From NCBI GenBank assembly GCA_904063045.1, contig CAJFCJ010000003.1:744001-808000 (forward strand): a DNA stretch of 64,000 bases, written 5' to 3'. This document shows positions 36,201 to 48,600 of the stretch, piece by piece. This DNA comes from Dimorphilus gyrociliatus. Taxonomy: Eukaryota; Annelida; Polychaeta; Dinophilidae. The stretch's first letter is position 1; every line of letters begins with the position of its first letter. Under the pieces are notes generated by a model. It saw only the letters and a list, made by a program, of their open reading frames with translations, did not search any database and was not told the origin of the DNA. The translations under genes were made by a program, and so were the position numbers.

Positions 36201-37783
36201 TTTATGAATCTTTGCGAGAAGAAGGAAAAGACGCATGCGTATTACGAAGCTTTACTTTGGTCGGCACCCGAAATTTTAAGGGATTCCAACTGTAGATATC
36301 CTCTGGTTATCAGCCAAAAAGGAGATATTTATAGTTTCGGAATAATTATACAAGAAATCCTTCTACGAGGCCATCCATTCCTTTTGGAAAGAGAGAGCAA
36401 TGATCTAACCCCAGAAAGTTTGTTGAAGCATAAATTGCGTTTCATTATATTCTTCTTTGTAGGTACACATTAAACGAGTGTATTTAATAGCTCTTGTCCA
36501 AAGAATACGTAAAGGTGTAGAACCTTTAACAAGACCAGAAGTACCATTAGATTATACTAACAAGATACTGGCTAATATCACTGAAAGTTGCTGGAGGGAA
36601 ATTGCAGCTGAAAGGCCAACGATATCCGAAATTAAACAGCAACTTCGCAAATTGACAGGGTAATTGTCTTGTTTCCATTAAAAAGAATTAATTAAATAAT
36701 ATCCTCTTCAAATTTTTTAATCAGTGGAAAAGAAGTTAATATTATGGATGATTTATTAAAGAGAATGGAACAATATGCTAATAATTTGGAAAATATTGTA
36801 GAAGAGAGGACAATGCAGTTGGCAGAAGAAAAGCAGAGAACTGACGAACTTTTGTTACAAATTCTACCAAAGTAATAATTTAAAATAGAATTTTGTTACA
36901 TTTAAGAGTAAATTTCTTTCTTTTATCATTAAGATCAATAGCCGATCAGTTAAAAGCAGGAAAGACTGTAACTCCGGAAACGTTTACGAGCGTTACAATC
37001 TATTTCAGTGATATTGTTGGTTTTACGGCACTTTCGGCTCAAAGTACTCCTATTCAGATTGTTAAGCTTTTGAACGATTTATACACAATGTTCGACGAGA
37101 TTATTTGCGAATTCGACGTCTATAAGGTGGAAACAATCGGTGACGCCTATATGGTTGCCTCCGGCCTACCAATAAGAAATGGTCAGAACCACGCAAAAGA
37201 AATTGCTAAAATGTCTTTGAAGCTTTTGTCGAAGGTGAGATCGTTTCGAATGGAACATAGGCCAGATGAACAACTGAAATTGAGAATTGGTCTGCATACT
37301 GGTCCTTGCGTTACGGGAGTTGTAGGTTTGAAGATGCCAAGGTATTGCCTATTCGGAGATACTGTAAATACAGCATCGAGAATGGAATCGACAGGAGAAC
37401 GTAACTATCCTCTTTTTTCATTCATTTACAATATTTTAAAGATAATCACCAAATTTTCAGCCTTGAAAATTCATTTGAGTTCTGCAACTGCCGACATTTT
37501 GAAGACTTTTAGCGAATTTCAACTTGACTGTCGAGGAGAAATCGAAGTTAAGGTATTAGAAACTAGATGGCGTGTTTCGATAATTACAGAATTCAATTAT
37601 TAAAAATATGAGTTAACAGGTCGTTTCCAGAATTAATACATAGCACTTTAAAGTCTTAGATAAATATTTTAGCATTGGAGTTTCTTAGAGAATGAGAAAT
37701 AAGAACGTAAACGAGTTTTTTTTGTATTTTTGCAGGGCAAGAACGTTATGAAAACGTTCTGGCTTCTCGAGCAACCACTCTAA
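33264..37783 (+). CDS. Receptor guanylyl cyclase 1 (natriuretic-receptor / Gyc76C type)
   Basis: Twelve exons (33264-33501, 33780-34202, 34499-34797, 34949-35321, 35409-35493, 35558-35672, 35739-36417, 36491-36659, 36725-36871, 36934-37400, 37461-37552, 37736-37783) encode 1044 residues. Order: signal peptide (1-16), ANF-receptor ligand-binding domain (about 20-440, with [18 protein letters not shown]), one membrane span (about 450-470), kinase-homology domain (about 515-790), coiled-coil hinge [17 protein letters not shown], and class-III cyclase domain (about 850-1030). The kinase part is degenerate: [10 protein letters not shown] replaces HRD and CHFG replaces DFG. The cyclase keeps the metal-binding Asp ([10 protein letters not shown]), guanine-specifying Glu and Cys ([17 protein letters not shown]) and Asn/Arg in NTASRMES. 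It makes cGMP at the plasma membrane. The exon 8 acceptor is the least certain junction. Confidence 0.9.
34360..34440 (+). repeat. TC-rich simple repeat in guanylyl cyclase 1 intron 2
   Basis: Pyrimidine-rich stretch of CTCTCTGTCTCT type inside the intron 34203-34498. It is simple sequence only. Confidence 0.75.
36950..37551 (+). repeat. 602-bp perfect direct repeat, copy 1 (cyclase domain)
   Basis: Identical base for base to 44509-45110 (offset 7559). It covers most of exon 10, the whole 60-bp intron 37401-37460 and nearly all of exon 11 of guanylyl cyclase 1. Identity breaks at 36949 (G against A) and 37552 (G against A). Confidence 0.97.
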
Positions 37784-40595
37784 AAGAACATATTTGCAAA
37801 CAAAGGATATATCAAAGAAGAAAAGAAAATATATAAATAGATATCTTAAATATTTCCTGTTAATTTCATGACAAGTTTAATGAAAGAAGAGTGAATTTTT
37901 CCCAAAAAAAAGCCAAAGATGGATAATTTATCGTACGTCTCTAGATATTTTTAAAAGCTAATAAACATAAGTAATTCATTACAATAGTGTGAACTATATA
38001 TATAATTATATCCTATATATTTTTACTTTCAATTTGGGTATCCGGACATCTTTAATGAATTGATGTTCTACAGCAGTTTATTACACAGTTTTTGTTGTCT
38101 GTGCTGCAAATATCACAGAAAGTGCTAATTTACCGTCATGTTTTCACTTTTAGACTATTTAAACTCTATTAAATGTATTAAATAATACATTTACACGAAT
38201 ATAAACTACATGCAAATGTATATCATACATACAGTATTATATGACTGTCTCTAATTTCTGTTTTGTCTTGCTTTGTTCTTACTTGGAAAATAATGAATAT
38301 TGATTTTAATAACAGAATTCCTCCCTCTTTTTTTCTCTCTCTTTTCTTTTTATTCTTTACATATACTTTGTTCTTTCTTATTAATAATAATTTCAATAAA
38401 ACATAAACATGAATTTCTTTTGGAAGTTAGAAGAAACAATTTTTTAATTCTTTCTTCATATTTTAACTCTCTTCCTTATTATTTTATCATTTTTTGTTTA
38501 ACTTTTCTCTCCTCTTTCCTCTCCTTCTTAATAATCAGTTCCTTCTTTAACTTTAACCAAAATACTTCTCCAACTCATTCAATCTCCTCCGTCTAAGCTC
38601 TCTTATTTAGTTTTTCATTCATTATTTCTCTATTTCAAGGAAGATTTAAAGAAAATGCAATTTTATTTCCATTCTTCATTTGTAAAGAAGTTTAGAGATG
38701 AAACGAGAAAAAAATGATTACCTATAATTTTTGTAATCTTTTCTTTTTTGATATTTATGATTATTCTTACTGAATGAAGCATTTTCTAATAAAAGAAATA
38801 ATGTCAATGATATAAAATATCTTAAAAACAGATTTTTAGAAAAAGTCATCTATATTCATTTAAAACAATGTATATAGTTTCTCTAATAGATTCTGGCTAA
38901 CAGACATAAAAATTGAATATTCAAACATGTAGTATTTAATTCATCGCCCATTTGTTTTTATTATGGTTTCTGCCTATCTGCTTGTCTCTTTCACTCTCTC
39001 TGTTCTCTCTATTAAAGAATTCAAACAGATTATTATTATTTAATTGAAATTTATATTTCAAATGGGAAAGGTTTCTTTTTTATAGTAATTACTTCCTATT
39101 TATTAGTAAGAGAAAAAAGTTTATTCTATATAAAGCACTTGATACTGCTGAAGTAGTTTGCGGCAAAGAAGGAAATTTAGCTAATTAACAGACGTCTCTC
39201 AGACAAAGAAAACCTAATATATATATATATGCATATATATTGAAATATTATGATTTCTCTCTACTCAAATCCAGTAAATCAGATTAAATTACCATTTTAA
39301 AACCTTTGTTTTAAAAAAAGGCATAAAATACATGTATATTAATTATTTCTCTTAGTTTATAAATGATGAGTTAGCGATGATATCTATCATCTTAAACTTT
39401 TATTGAAAATCCATTACTAAATAAAATACATTTTACAGAAAACTTTTAAAAAAATTTCTTTATCATTGTAGAACAAGGGAAGAAACAAAGAAAGACCGAA
39501 AGAGAGAGAGAGAGAGAAAGAGATAGGAGAGGGGAACAAGGAAGAGAAAAAAGAAAGAAATAAAAGAATAAAGAAAGAAAGAATAAAGATGATGAAGAAG
39601 AAGAGAACGAGCAAGAATCTTTTCCTTAAATGTTAACTAGAAGACGTATTGATAATATATTTGCTTATAGTAACATTAAAAGTGAAAAATTTTCTTGTTT
39701 TCTTTCCATCATTCTTGTTTCATTGTGTCTATAAACAAGGTTATATTATACATTATTTCAACTAGGTTATTGTATATACAGTATAATGGAAAGAGTATGT
39801 ATTTATAGCCTTTCTCTAACATGCAACATCTATGCTACCGACATTTTTCTCGTTATTACAAAAGATGAAATCCTCATCATCTATATGATTATTGCAATTG
39901 TCTATTTTTCGTTTAGTTTTTGATTTTTTCACATTCTTCTACAACTCAAGTGATAAGGAAAAGACTATTCGCTTCTAAAAACAAATGCAATTGAAAGAAT
40001 GTCCCAGTTAATAGAATCTAATAAAAGGCTTGGCGAACTTTCTTTTGGTATCTGTTACATATATTATTGTTATTGGTTTATTAATATTAGTATCAGATTG
40101 CTATAGATATTCGAAGTAAATTGTCAGGATGACTTTATTATACGAATTTATGTATTGGAATATATCTCAATGTGTGTCATAAGATATATTATCATTTCTA
40201 TACGAAATAGAGTAACAATTGGCTGATAATTGAACACGGAAGTATTTTTAACTTGTCAAATATTAATTACATATTAATTATATTGCTTATATAAAATTAT
40301 GTATGTTCACTGTTTCTTTTTGAACAAAGTAATTACTGATTTTTGATATTTTAGCCATGATTAAAATTGTCTCTTGTTATCTTATTCTACGACTACACTG
40401 TCAGAATATATCCAAGGAGAAAGGAGAACCCTTTAAGAAGCGAATTCTCTGATAGGCAGATAGACCTTGATGAAGAGGGCGGGAGAGTATGTTTACATAT
40501 TTCATTAGTGTTTTAAAGTAGAGCGAGTACTCATATACAACGCATCATTTTTTTATTGTTTTCACTCTCTCTGTCAGTAATATCTTCAAGTCGAG
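37784..40595. other. Intergenic between the two guanylyl cyclases, with strand-biased tracts
   Basis: 2.8 kb with no coding exon that I can support. It holds a long pyrimidine-rich block (about 38316-38590) and a purine-rich GA/GAAA block (39472-39618) on the same strand, one exact TATACAGTATA (39775-39785) and a GC box GGGCGGG at 40478, 118 bp upstream of the second cyclase ATG. The open frames in the tracts are low-complexity artefacts. Confidence 0.6.
39472..39618. repeat. Purine-rich GA/GAAA tract
   Basis: About 150 bp almost purely A and G on the plus strand, including a run of GA repeats. It can form polypurine-polypyrimidine structures. Confidence 0.8.
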
Positions 40596-43500
40596 ATGAA
40601 CTTTGGCTATACTTCCATTCTACTCTTTACCAATTTCTTTTATTATGTCAACAGTATTGAAAATATTAAAGTTGGAATTATTATGATAAATGATTACGGC
40701 GGACCTTATGACTGGAAAAAATCTGGAGCAGCAATTAGATTAGCTTTGGAAAGAGTTAATACAGATATTCTAAAAGGTACGCCCTATCAAATAACAGCTA
40801 TTGAAAAACAATATGGTCCTGGTTGCGATCAAAAGGAAACTCCAGGTGAGTGTGTATTAATATAACTCTTGCTGAAAAGATCTTTCTCTCTGCTTTTTGA
40901 AATTAACAAATAAAATATTAATATCATTCTTACAAAATACTTTGTTAGCAATATCTGCGGAACTGTATTACAAGCAAAATGTCTCGGCCATTATCGGGCC
41001 TGGTTGTTCCGGAGCGTTAGATTCTGTTGCGTTTATGGGATCGAAATGGAATCTTCCAATTATTACAGGTGAAGGAGCTGCCGGAAGATTCAGCTTCAAG
41101 CAAGACTATCCAACATTAGTTAGATTAGCATATTGCCAGTGCGCCCTTCGAAGAGTTTTTGGTTCTGTTTTCAATTATTTCAATTGGACAACTGTAACTA
41201 TATTTACGGATGTCTATAATGAATTTAGTAAAGAAATGGCAAATACCCTAAATAGTGGTTTGAGAAGAATGCAAATATATCCTTATACAGAGGACTTTGA
41301 CAGTCGTAATTTTAAGGATGATATAGAAAAGTATAAGAAACTACTTAAAGATGCTAGCGAAAAATCTCGAAGTAATAGCATTATATTAATTTTTCATAGT
41401 CTGATTAGAATTAATTAATATAATTTTCATTTATCCTTGTATTCATTTCGATAATTCGTGGAAAAATTAATAATAATCACCCAATTGATTACTCAATATG
41501 TTATATATAAGTATTAACAATTAGTAATTCTATTCGGCGGAGAAATCTATAAGTCTATAATCAACAACTATAGATTGATAAATAGCTGGAAAGAAGATGT
41601 AAATCTTAAGAATGGGATCATAGATTAAATGATGACATACATTTTATACTAGATATACTTATATGATATAAAGTAAATTTTAAGTATAGACTTGAACATC
41701 TCTAAAGTCGTAAATGAAAATATTTCTGGTACAAAACTTTTTAACATTTTATCTTATTCTTTATCGACACAGTTTTTATATTTATGGCTAATGGAACTGT
41801 AACGAGAAAGTTATTGTTGGCTTCTTATGATCTTGGTTTTGCGCAAAGTGGAGAATATGTCCTTATGGATGTTGAACTCTTTCAAGATAATTTCTGGGGT
41901 CATTACCACTGGGAAATGAACTTGGGAGATGATTCTAAAATACGTAAAGCTAGTGAAGCGGTTATTAGAATTGGTCTTAAATTGGAACAAAGCGATAAAT
42001 TCATACAATTCGCTAAAGATGTCAAATTAAGAGCTAAAAAAGACTTTGGTTACAATTATTCAGACGCCGAGGTTCTATTTTCAAATATATCCTTTTCTCT
42101 AAGAGAGCTTAATCACCATAAATCGACAGGTTAACTTTTTCATAGGAACTTTCTACGAGTCAGTTATACTCTACGGTACTGCGTTGAGAGAGAGCCTAAA
42201 AGAAGATATTGATCCGAGGGATGCGAGGAAATTTTTGAAATTTTTTAGAGAAAGAACTTTCGACGGTATTACTGGTCCTGTGTATATGAATGCAAAAGCC
42301 GATAGGGAAGCTACCTACGAAATACTTGATATGAATCCTGAAACTGGTAAATTTGAGGTATAAAAATCTAAAGAGCATGAAAGATATCAGTAGAGTGTGT
42401 ATCTATTCTTTAAAACAAAACAAAAGAGACTGCACTGATGCATAACTACTTTCTTTGATCATTCTCACTCTCGCCTTAGAGTTTTTAGATTCTTTTCAAG
42501 ACAATAGAAAAGAACTCTTCTACGAACGTCTTTGTTTTTTTTTTAGACTTTTGGACATTATAGCGGATTCTCTCTAAAGTTTGAACCCGTTCCTGGTAAA
42601 ATAGTTTTTTGGCCTGGTGGAACAAACAAACCGCCACTTAATGAACCCAAATGCGGCTATAAAGGCGACGCTGTTTCATGTCAAAAGTCTGGTAAGATAC
42701 AAATAACTTATTTACAATGAATATATTCCATTAAAGTTTTCTTTTAGGCGTTATTTATTTCAATAGCTAACTTGCTAGTGTAGTTTCCTCTTGTCTAGTC
42801 ATCAGATAAACTTACTAAAAATAGAAATAATATATGATGATATGGTTAAAGTTTCAATCGTTTAACTACGAATATAGTAGAATTTGCAATTTATAAATCA
42901 ACATAATCTAATATGTTAATTTAAATATTTTCTATCTTCTAATTATCAATTTTTCTATACAGAACTTTTTGCTCTGACAAACATCATTTTAATAACTTTG
43001 CTATGTCTTTTTCTTATTTCTTTTATAATTGCTGGATTAATTTACAGGTAATACTAGAGTATTTCCTAGATTAATTAGTAATCAGAGTATAATAAGGTAT
43101 TAATTACAGGAAAATGAAAATTGAAGCGGAAATATCAGATAATTCATGGATAGTGTCTGATGATGATATCAGCTATCAAACAAATATCGGCAGAAGTGCA
43201 TCAATAAGATCTAAAATTGGAGATGTAAGCAACAGATTATTTCTTTATCTGTAATTCTATATAAATCTCCTTTTATCTATAGATTGATAGTTATTACGAT
43301 GGACGATCAATTAAATCGAAGAGAAGCTACTTATCCTTACAAGCATTCATAGAAACAGGTAGATTAAGGGAGACTATTGTCGCCGTCAAATCTGTTGCAC
43401 TTGATAGAAAATTGAATATAACAAGAAAACTTCGTATCGAGATAAAACAACGGCGTTTAGCATCTCACAACAATATCTTAAAATTCATTGGAGTAATTGT

Positions 43501-45215
43501 CGATCCAGTTTCAAGAAGTGCATTAATTCACGAATACTGCCGCAAAGGAAGTTTACAAGATCTTCTGGAAGATGATAATTTAGAATTGGATTGGTCTTTT
43601 AAATATTCAATGATGAATGATATTGTTAAAGGAATGCAGTTTATTCATTCATCCGCTATTGGAGTACATGGAAATCTGAAATCGTCAAATTGCCTTATTG
43701 ATGATAGATTTGTTGTAAAACTATGTCATTTTGGTTTGCCAAGTTTTTTAAATAATATTGAAAGGAAGGAAAATACTCATGCCTTTTATGAGGCTCTTCT
43801 CTGGTCAGCCCCAGAAATTCTAAGAGAATCAAATTGTAAATATCCATTAGCATCTTCACAGAAAGGTGATGTTTATAGTTTCGGAATAATTATTCAAGAA
43901 ATTATTCTAAGAGGCTGCCCTTTTCTAATGGAAAGAGATCTAAAGACAGTTGAAGGTTAGTTTTCAAAGTGTTAAAAATTAATAGCCTTTAATGAGCAAA
44001 GATTTCGATTCTAGAAATTGTATTGGAAGTTCATAAGGGCATTGAGCCTTTAACTAGACCTAGTATGCCTGATGATTCCACGGACAAATATATAACAGCA
44101 ATAGCTGAAAGTTGTTGGAACGAAAATCCTAATTTTAGGCCTACTTTTCCAGATTTGAAGCAAAAACTAAGAAAACTTACAGGGTAATAAAAGAATTGTC
44201 TTGGTTTAATATACTGTACACAATATATACACTGTATATATATTGAACTATACCATTTTTTCCTATATTTTCATTGTCTCAGGGGTAAAGATGCAAATAT
44301 TATGGATGATTTATTAAAGAGAATGGAACAATATGCTAATAATTTGGAAAATATCGTTGAAGATCGTACAAAACAACTGGCGGAAGAGAAGAGAAAAACA
44401 GATGAACTATTGCTCCAAATTCTACCAAAGTAAAGTTTATTCTCAAGTAATTGATCTGTAACATCTTATTATCCATTTTCTCCTTTCTATAGGTCGATTG
44501 TTGATCAATTAAAAGCAGGAAAGACTGTAACTCCGGAAACGTTTACGAGCGTTACAATCTATTTCAGTGATATTGTTGGTTTTACGGCACTTTCGGCTCA
44601 AAGTACTCCTATTCAGATTGTTAAGCTTTTGAACGATTTATACACAATGTTCGACGAGATTATTTGCGAATTCGACGTCTATAAGGTGGAAACAATCGGT
44701 GACGCCTATATGGTTGCCTCCGGCCTACCAATAAGAAATGGTCAGAACCACGCAAAAGAAATTGCTAAAATGTCTTTGAAGCTTTTGTCGAAGGTGAGAT
44801 CGTTTCGAATGGAACATAGGCCAGATGAACAACTGAAATTGAGAATTGGTCTGCATACTGGTCCTTGCGTTACGGGAGTTGTAGGTTTGAAGATGCCAAG
44901 GTATTGCCTATTCGGAGATACTGTAAATACAGCATCGAGAATGGAATCGACAGGAGAACGTAACTATCCTCTTTTTTCATTCATTTACAATATTTTAAAG
45001 ATAATCACCAAATTTTCAGCCTTGAAAATTCATTTGAGTTCTGCAACTGCCGACATTTTGAAGACTTTTAGCGAATTTCAACTTGACTGTCGAGGAGAAA
45101 TCGAAGTTAAAGTATATAAATATAATGAAAAAACTTCTATTACTATTATTGATTTGCCTTTCCATTTGCCTTATAGGGAAAAAATAAAATGACAACTTAT
45201 TGGCTCATTCAATGA
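40596..45215 (+). CDS. Receptor guanylyl cyclase 2 (tandem paralogue)
   Basis: Thirteen exons (40596-40845, 40949-41371, 41773-42071, 42130-42357, 42547-42691, 42963-43047, 43110-43224, 43283-43955, 44015-44183, 44283-44429, 44493-44959, 45020-45111, 45177-45215) encode 1043 residues. The domain order is that of cyclase 1: signal peptide, ANF-receptor domain ([18 protein letters not shown]), one span, pseudokinase ([14 protein letters not shown]), coiled-coil hinge, cyclase. Most exon lengths match the paralogue exactly (423, 299, 85, 115, 169, 147, 467, 92). Exon 4 of cyclase 1 (373 nt) is here split into 228 + 145 nt by a 189-bp intron. The last exon encodes [12 protein letters not shown], the usual cyclase C-terminus. 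The exon 3 donor (GAG|GTTCTA) is weak but aligns with the paralogue. The cyclase domain is identical to that of copy 1. Confidence 0.9.
44509..45110 (+). repeat. 602-bp perfect direct repeat, copy 2 (cyclase domain)
   Basis: Identical to 36950-37551, including the 60-bp intron 44960-45019. Sequence directly outside both ends diverges to ordinary paralogue levels. Confidence 0.97.
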
Positions 45216-45613
45216 TAAGGATGATATCGAATCAATAATCTTGAACAAAATTGATAGATGTCTCATTTTGAAGATATTTTTTTTGTCTTTTTTGAGTGCA
45301 AAAGTTTTGGCACAGTTTTAAACTTTATAGCCTTTTATAGAGTATATTCTGTTTTAGAAATACATTACTTAAAAAACCCCTGCATGTATTGTGTTAAGAA
45401 ATAATCATAAATAAAAAACATAGTGTAATACATATATTATAATAGACGGTAAGTTCCATATTAGTTTAATTAGGGAGAGTTTGTCATATTTAGAACAAAC
45501 GCCATCTGAATATTTAAATGTATTTCTTTTTTATTTTCTTTTTCAGGTCACCTAAAAGATTATCTAGATTATACAATTAGGACAATTCAATAAGATGCAT
45601 ATAATTATTATTC
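45216..45613. other. Convergent 3' region
   Basis: About 400 bp between the stop of guanylyl cyclase 2 and the stop of the minus-strand EGF gene. It is AT-rich 3' UTR sequence of both; nothing else is seen. Confidence 0.6.
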
Positions 45614-48600
45614 TCAAAGTAATCGATCGCAAAATTGTCCGGTATAACCTGAAGAGCATTCGCAACTAACGGACCTGTCGTGTGGTACACATTTCCCATT
45701 TTGTCCGCACGGCTGACCTGCAGGAAATGCTTCGCATGGGTTTGTCGTATCACATTTACTAGATTGATTTTTATGGAACCATCCATCAAAACATCGGCAG
45801 CGGATTTCAGCTCTCTCTGGACTGAAACTTATCGTTTCGCAAATTCCGTTTTGACAATCCAGAGTAACTCGTTGACATAGGTCTATTTTCTGTTCGCAGA
45901 ATTGTCCCGTATACAACACATGACACTTGCAATAATAATCCGTTTCCGATACTTTTTGACAAACTCCTCCATCATTGTTACATCGATGATTAAGGCATGG
46001 ATCACTTGAAGCTATAGGAAAAGAATTGCGTTTAGCTGTTTTTAAGTGTTTATTAAAATTTTTAGGATTAACTTTGTTGTTTGCAAATGCTGCCAGTCCA
46101 TCCAGTATTACATATACAAGATAAAGATTTTGTATTGTTAGATATACATCGTCCATTAGGCAAACAAGGATTAAATGTTAGACAGGCGTTAGAAACTCCT
46201 TCAAAAGTTAGATGATAGTTTTAAAGTAATATTAGTTCGTATTAATAATGTAGATGATACTATTTAAACTATTAACCTGTCTCACACGTTGATCCCGTCC
46301 ACTGATTTGTGCATTTGCAGCTAAAACTTTGACCATTTCGTATACATTCTCCGTTGTTTTTGCATGGACTGGAATAGCAGGCGTTGTAGGTTTCACATCT
46401 GAGACCAATATAGTTTATGGGACATTGGCATCTGAAATTATTACCGCTTGCTATGCATGTACCCCTTTGACAAGGTTTAGCAGTACAAGCATCTTGTTTT
46501 CTTCTATCGCATACATTCCCTTCCCATCCATCATTGCAATTACATGTAAAAGCTTGTCCACTTTGAACGCATTCTCCATTTAGGCATGGTCTTGCAGCAC
46601 ATAAGTTTATTTCTAAGGAAGGAAAGTATAAACGACTGCTTTCATTCTTAAAATCAAATAGTAACCCGTGTCGCACGTATTTCCTGTGTATCCCCCATAA
46701 CAAGTACAAGAGAATATATTTCCATTATTTGTGCAGACGCCATTTTTACAAGGATTAGATGCACAAGGCGTTACTTTAACTTGATATATAATTATACAAC
46801 TATGAAATTGAAATATATGTTTGAAAAAAGAAAGCTGATACCTTCATTACATCTGATACCAGTCCAACCATCATTACATGTACAAGAGTACGCATCTCCG
46901 TTAATTCTACACTGTCCGTTTACGCACGGATTGGATACACATGGTGAAATTACTGAGTATAGAATATATCGTAGATAGTTTTCTTTATACAATGAATAAA
47001 CACTTACCAGAATCACATCTAGATCCAGTCCAACGAGATGGACAAACACATCTAAAACCATCATTTACATTTTGACACTCTCCATTAACACATGGATTAC
47101 TTTTACAAGGTTCCTTTCCTATGTAAAGTTATGAAATATATTTAATATTTTTCCAAAAACATTCTATGGCATACTCTGATTGCAATAGATTCCCTCATAT
47201 CCAGTAAAACAATCGCATCTAAAGCTATTTCCTACAACTGTACAAGTCCCTTGTACACACGGTTTATTCGAACAGGCAGTTGATGCAACTGTTTAAGAAA
47301 TTACTATTCAATATAATAATTTATGGTGCAAGATGTAGTATTTTACCAGTATCGCAACGCTTTCCGTCATAACCAGTCCAGCAAGTGCATTTATAAGAAC
47401 TATTTTCAATACTACAATCTCCATTAACACATGGATTAGATGCACATGGATTACTGACTGAAAGTTTGACAGTCGTCTATTAATTAAATCTGATCAAAAG
47501 ATTTTAATTAGTTAAATCTTTACCTATATTACAATTCTTTCCTTCAAAACCAGCTGGGCAGTTACATTGATAACCTTCAATAGTCGCCAAACAATTACCT
47601 CTTGTACAAGGATTAGATTTACAGCCACTAGCTAGATCTAAGACATTTCAGAAGTTATATAATAATAGTTCTCTCAGTTTGCAATAATGTATTTTTTGAT
47701 TGTACTAACCGATACTACACCTTGATCCTGTCCAACCTTGATAACATATACACTTGTAACTAGCTCCGTATTTTTGGCATCTACCATTAACACAAGTATT
47801 AACTGAGCAAGGATGATCGGCTATTTTGGAGTTTGAATAGTAGTTTTTAATCTCCCTTTTTAATTATTATATACCTATTTGACAACTATCTCCTTTTAGA
47901 CCCGCTGGACAGTTACATACGTATTGTGATTCCGTTAAAGAACAGTATCCTCTAGTGCAAGGATTAGTAGTACAAGATCCCGATGCACCTGAATTGATAA
48001 TTAGCTTTAGTACAATTAAAAATCAACGAAATTCTCTTACGAATATCGCATTTCGACCCCATATATCCCGCATTACAGGAACAATGGTAACTATCGAATG
48101 ATCTATCACAAGTACCAAACTTGCAGGGATTTGTTGAGCAATGATTAATTTCTAAAATCATAAATGATATCTTATCCAATAATATATAACGACTCCACGT
48201 ATAAGACATGTAACACAAACCTAGTTCGCATTTCTGACCTTCGAATCCTTTTGGACATGTACAAGAGTATCCATTACCTCTTTCTGTACAATAGCCTCTT
48301 ATACAAGGGTTAGCTAAACAAGCTCCCTTAGCAACTTATAAAATAAAATCATAAATATAAATATACATATGATTCACAGTAAAGATGTATTTATTGTTTT
48401 TACTTGTTTTACAACCACTTTCCATCCATCCATTAAAACATGTACAAATATGAGAATTCGTGCCAAATTCACAGAAGCCGTTACTGCATGGATTCGGATT
48501 ACACATTTCGTCCACTATATAGATAAAACGATTGAAAAATTATCGAATGTAGTCATATTCAATATATTACTTTTTTCACAGTGTTGACCAATATATCCTT

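Noticed and set aside
38300-38596. 98-codon open frame between the cyclases
   Set aside because: It is a translation of a pyrimidine-rich tract (Ser, Leu, Phe only) and has no other support.
40596-45215. Cyclase 2 suspected to be a truncated copy of cyclase 1 because its catalytic part is identical
   Set aside because: It has all domains, its own signal peptide and a divergent final exon; only a 602-bp block is identical, so conversion explains it better than partial duplication.
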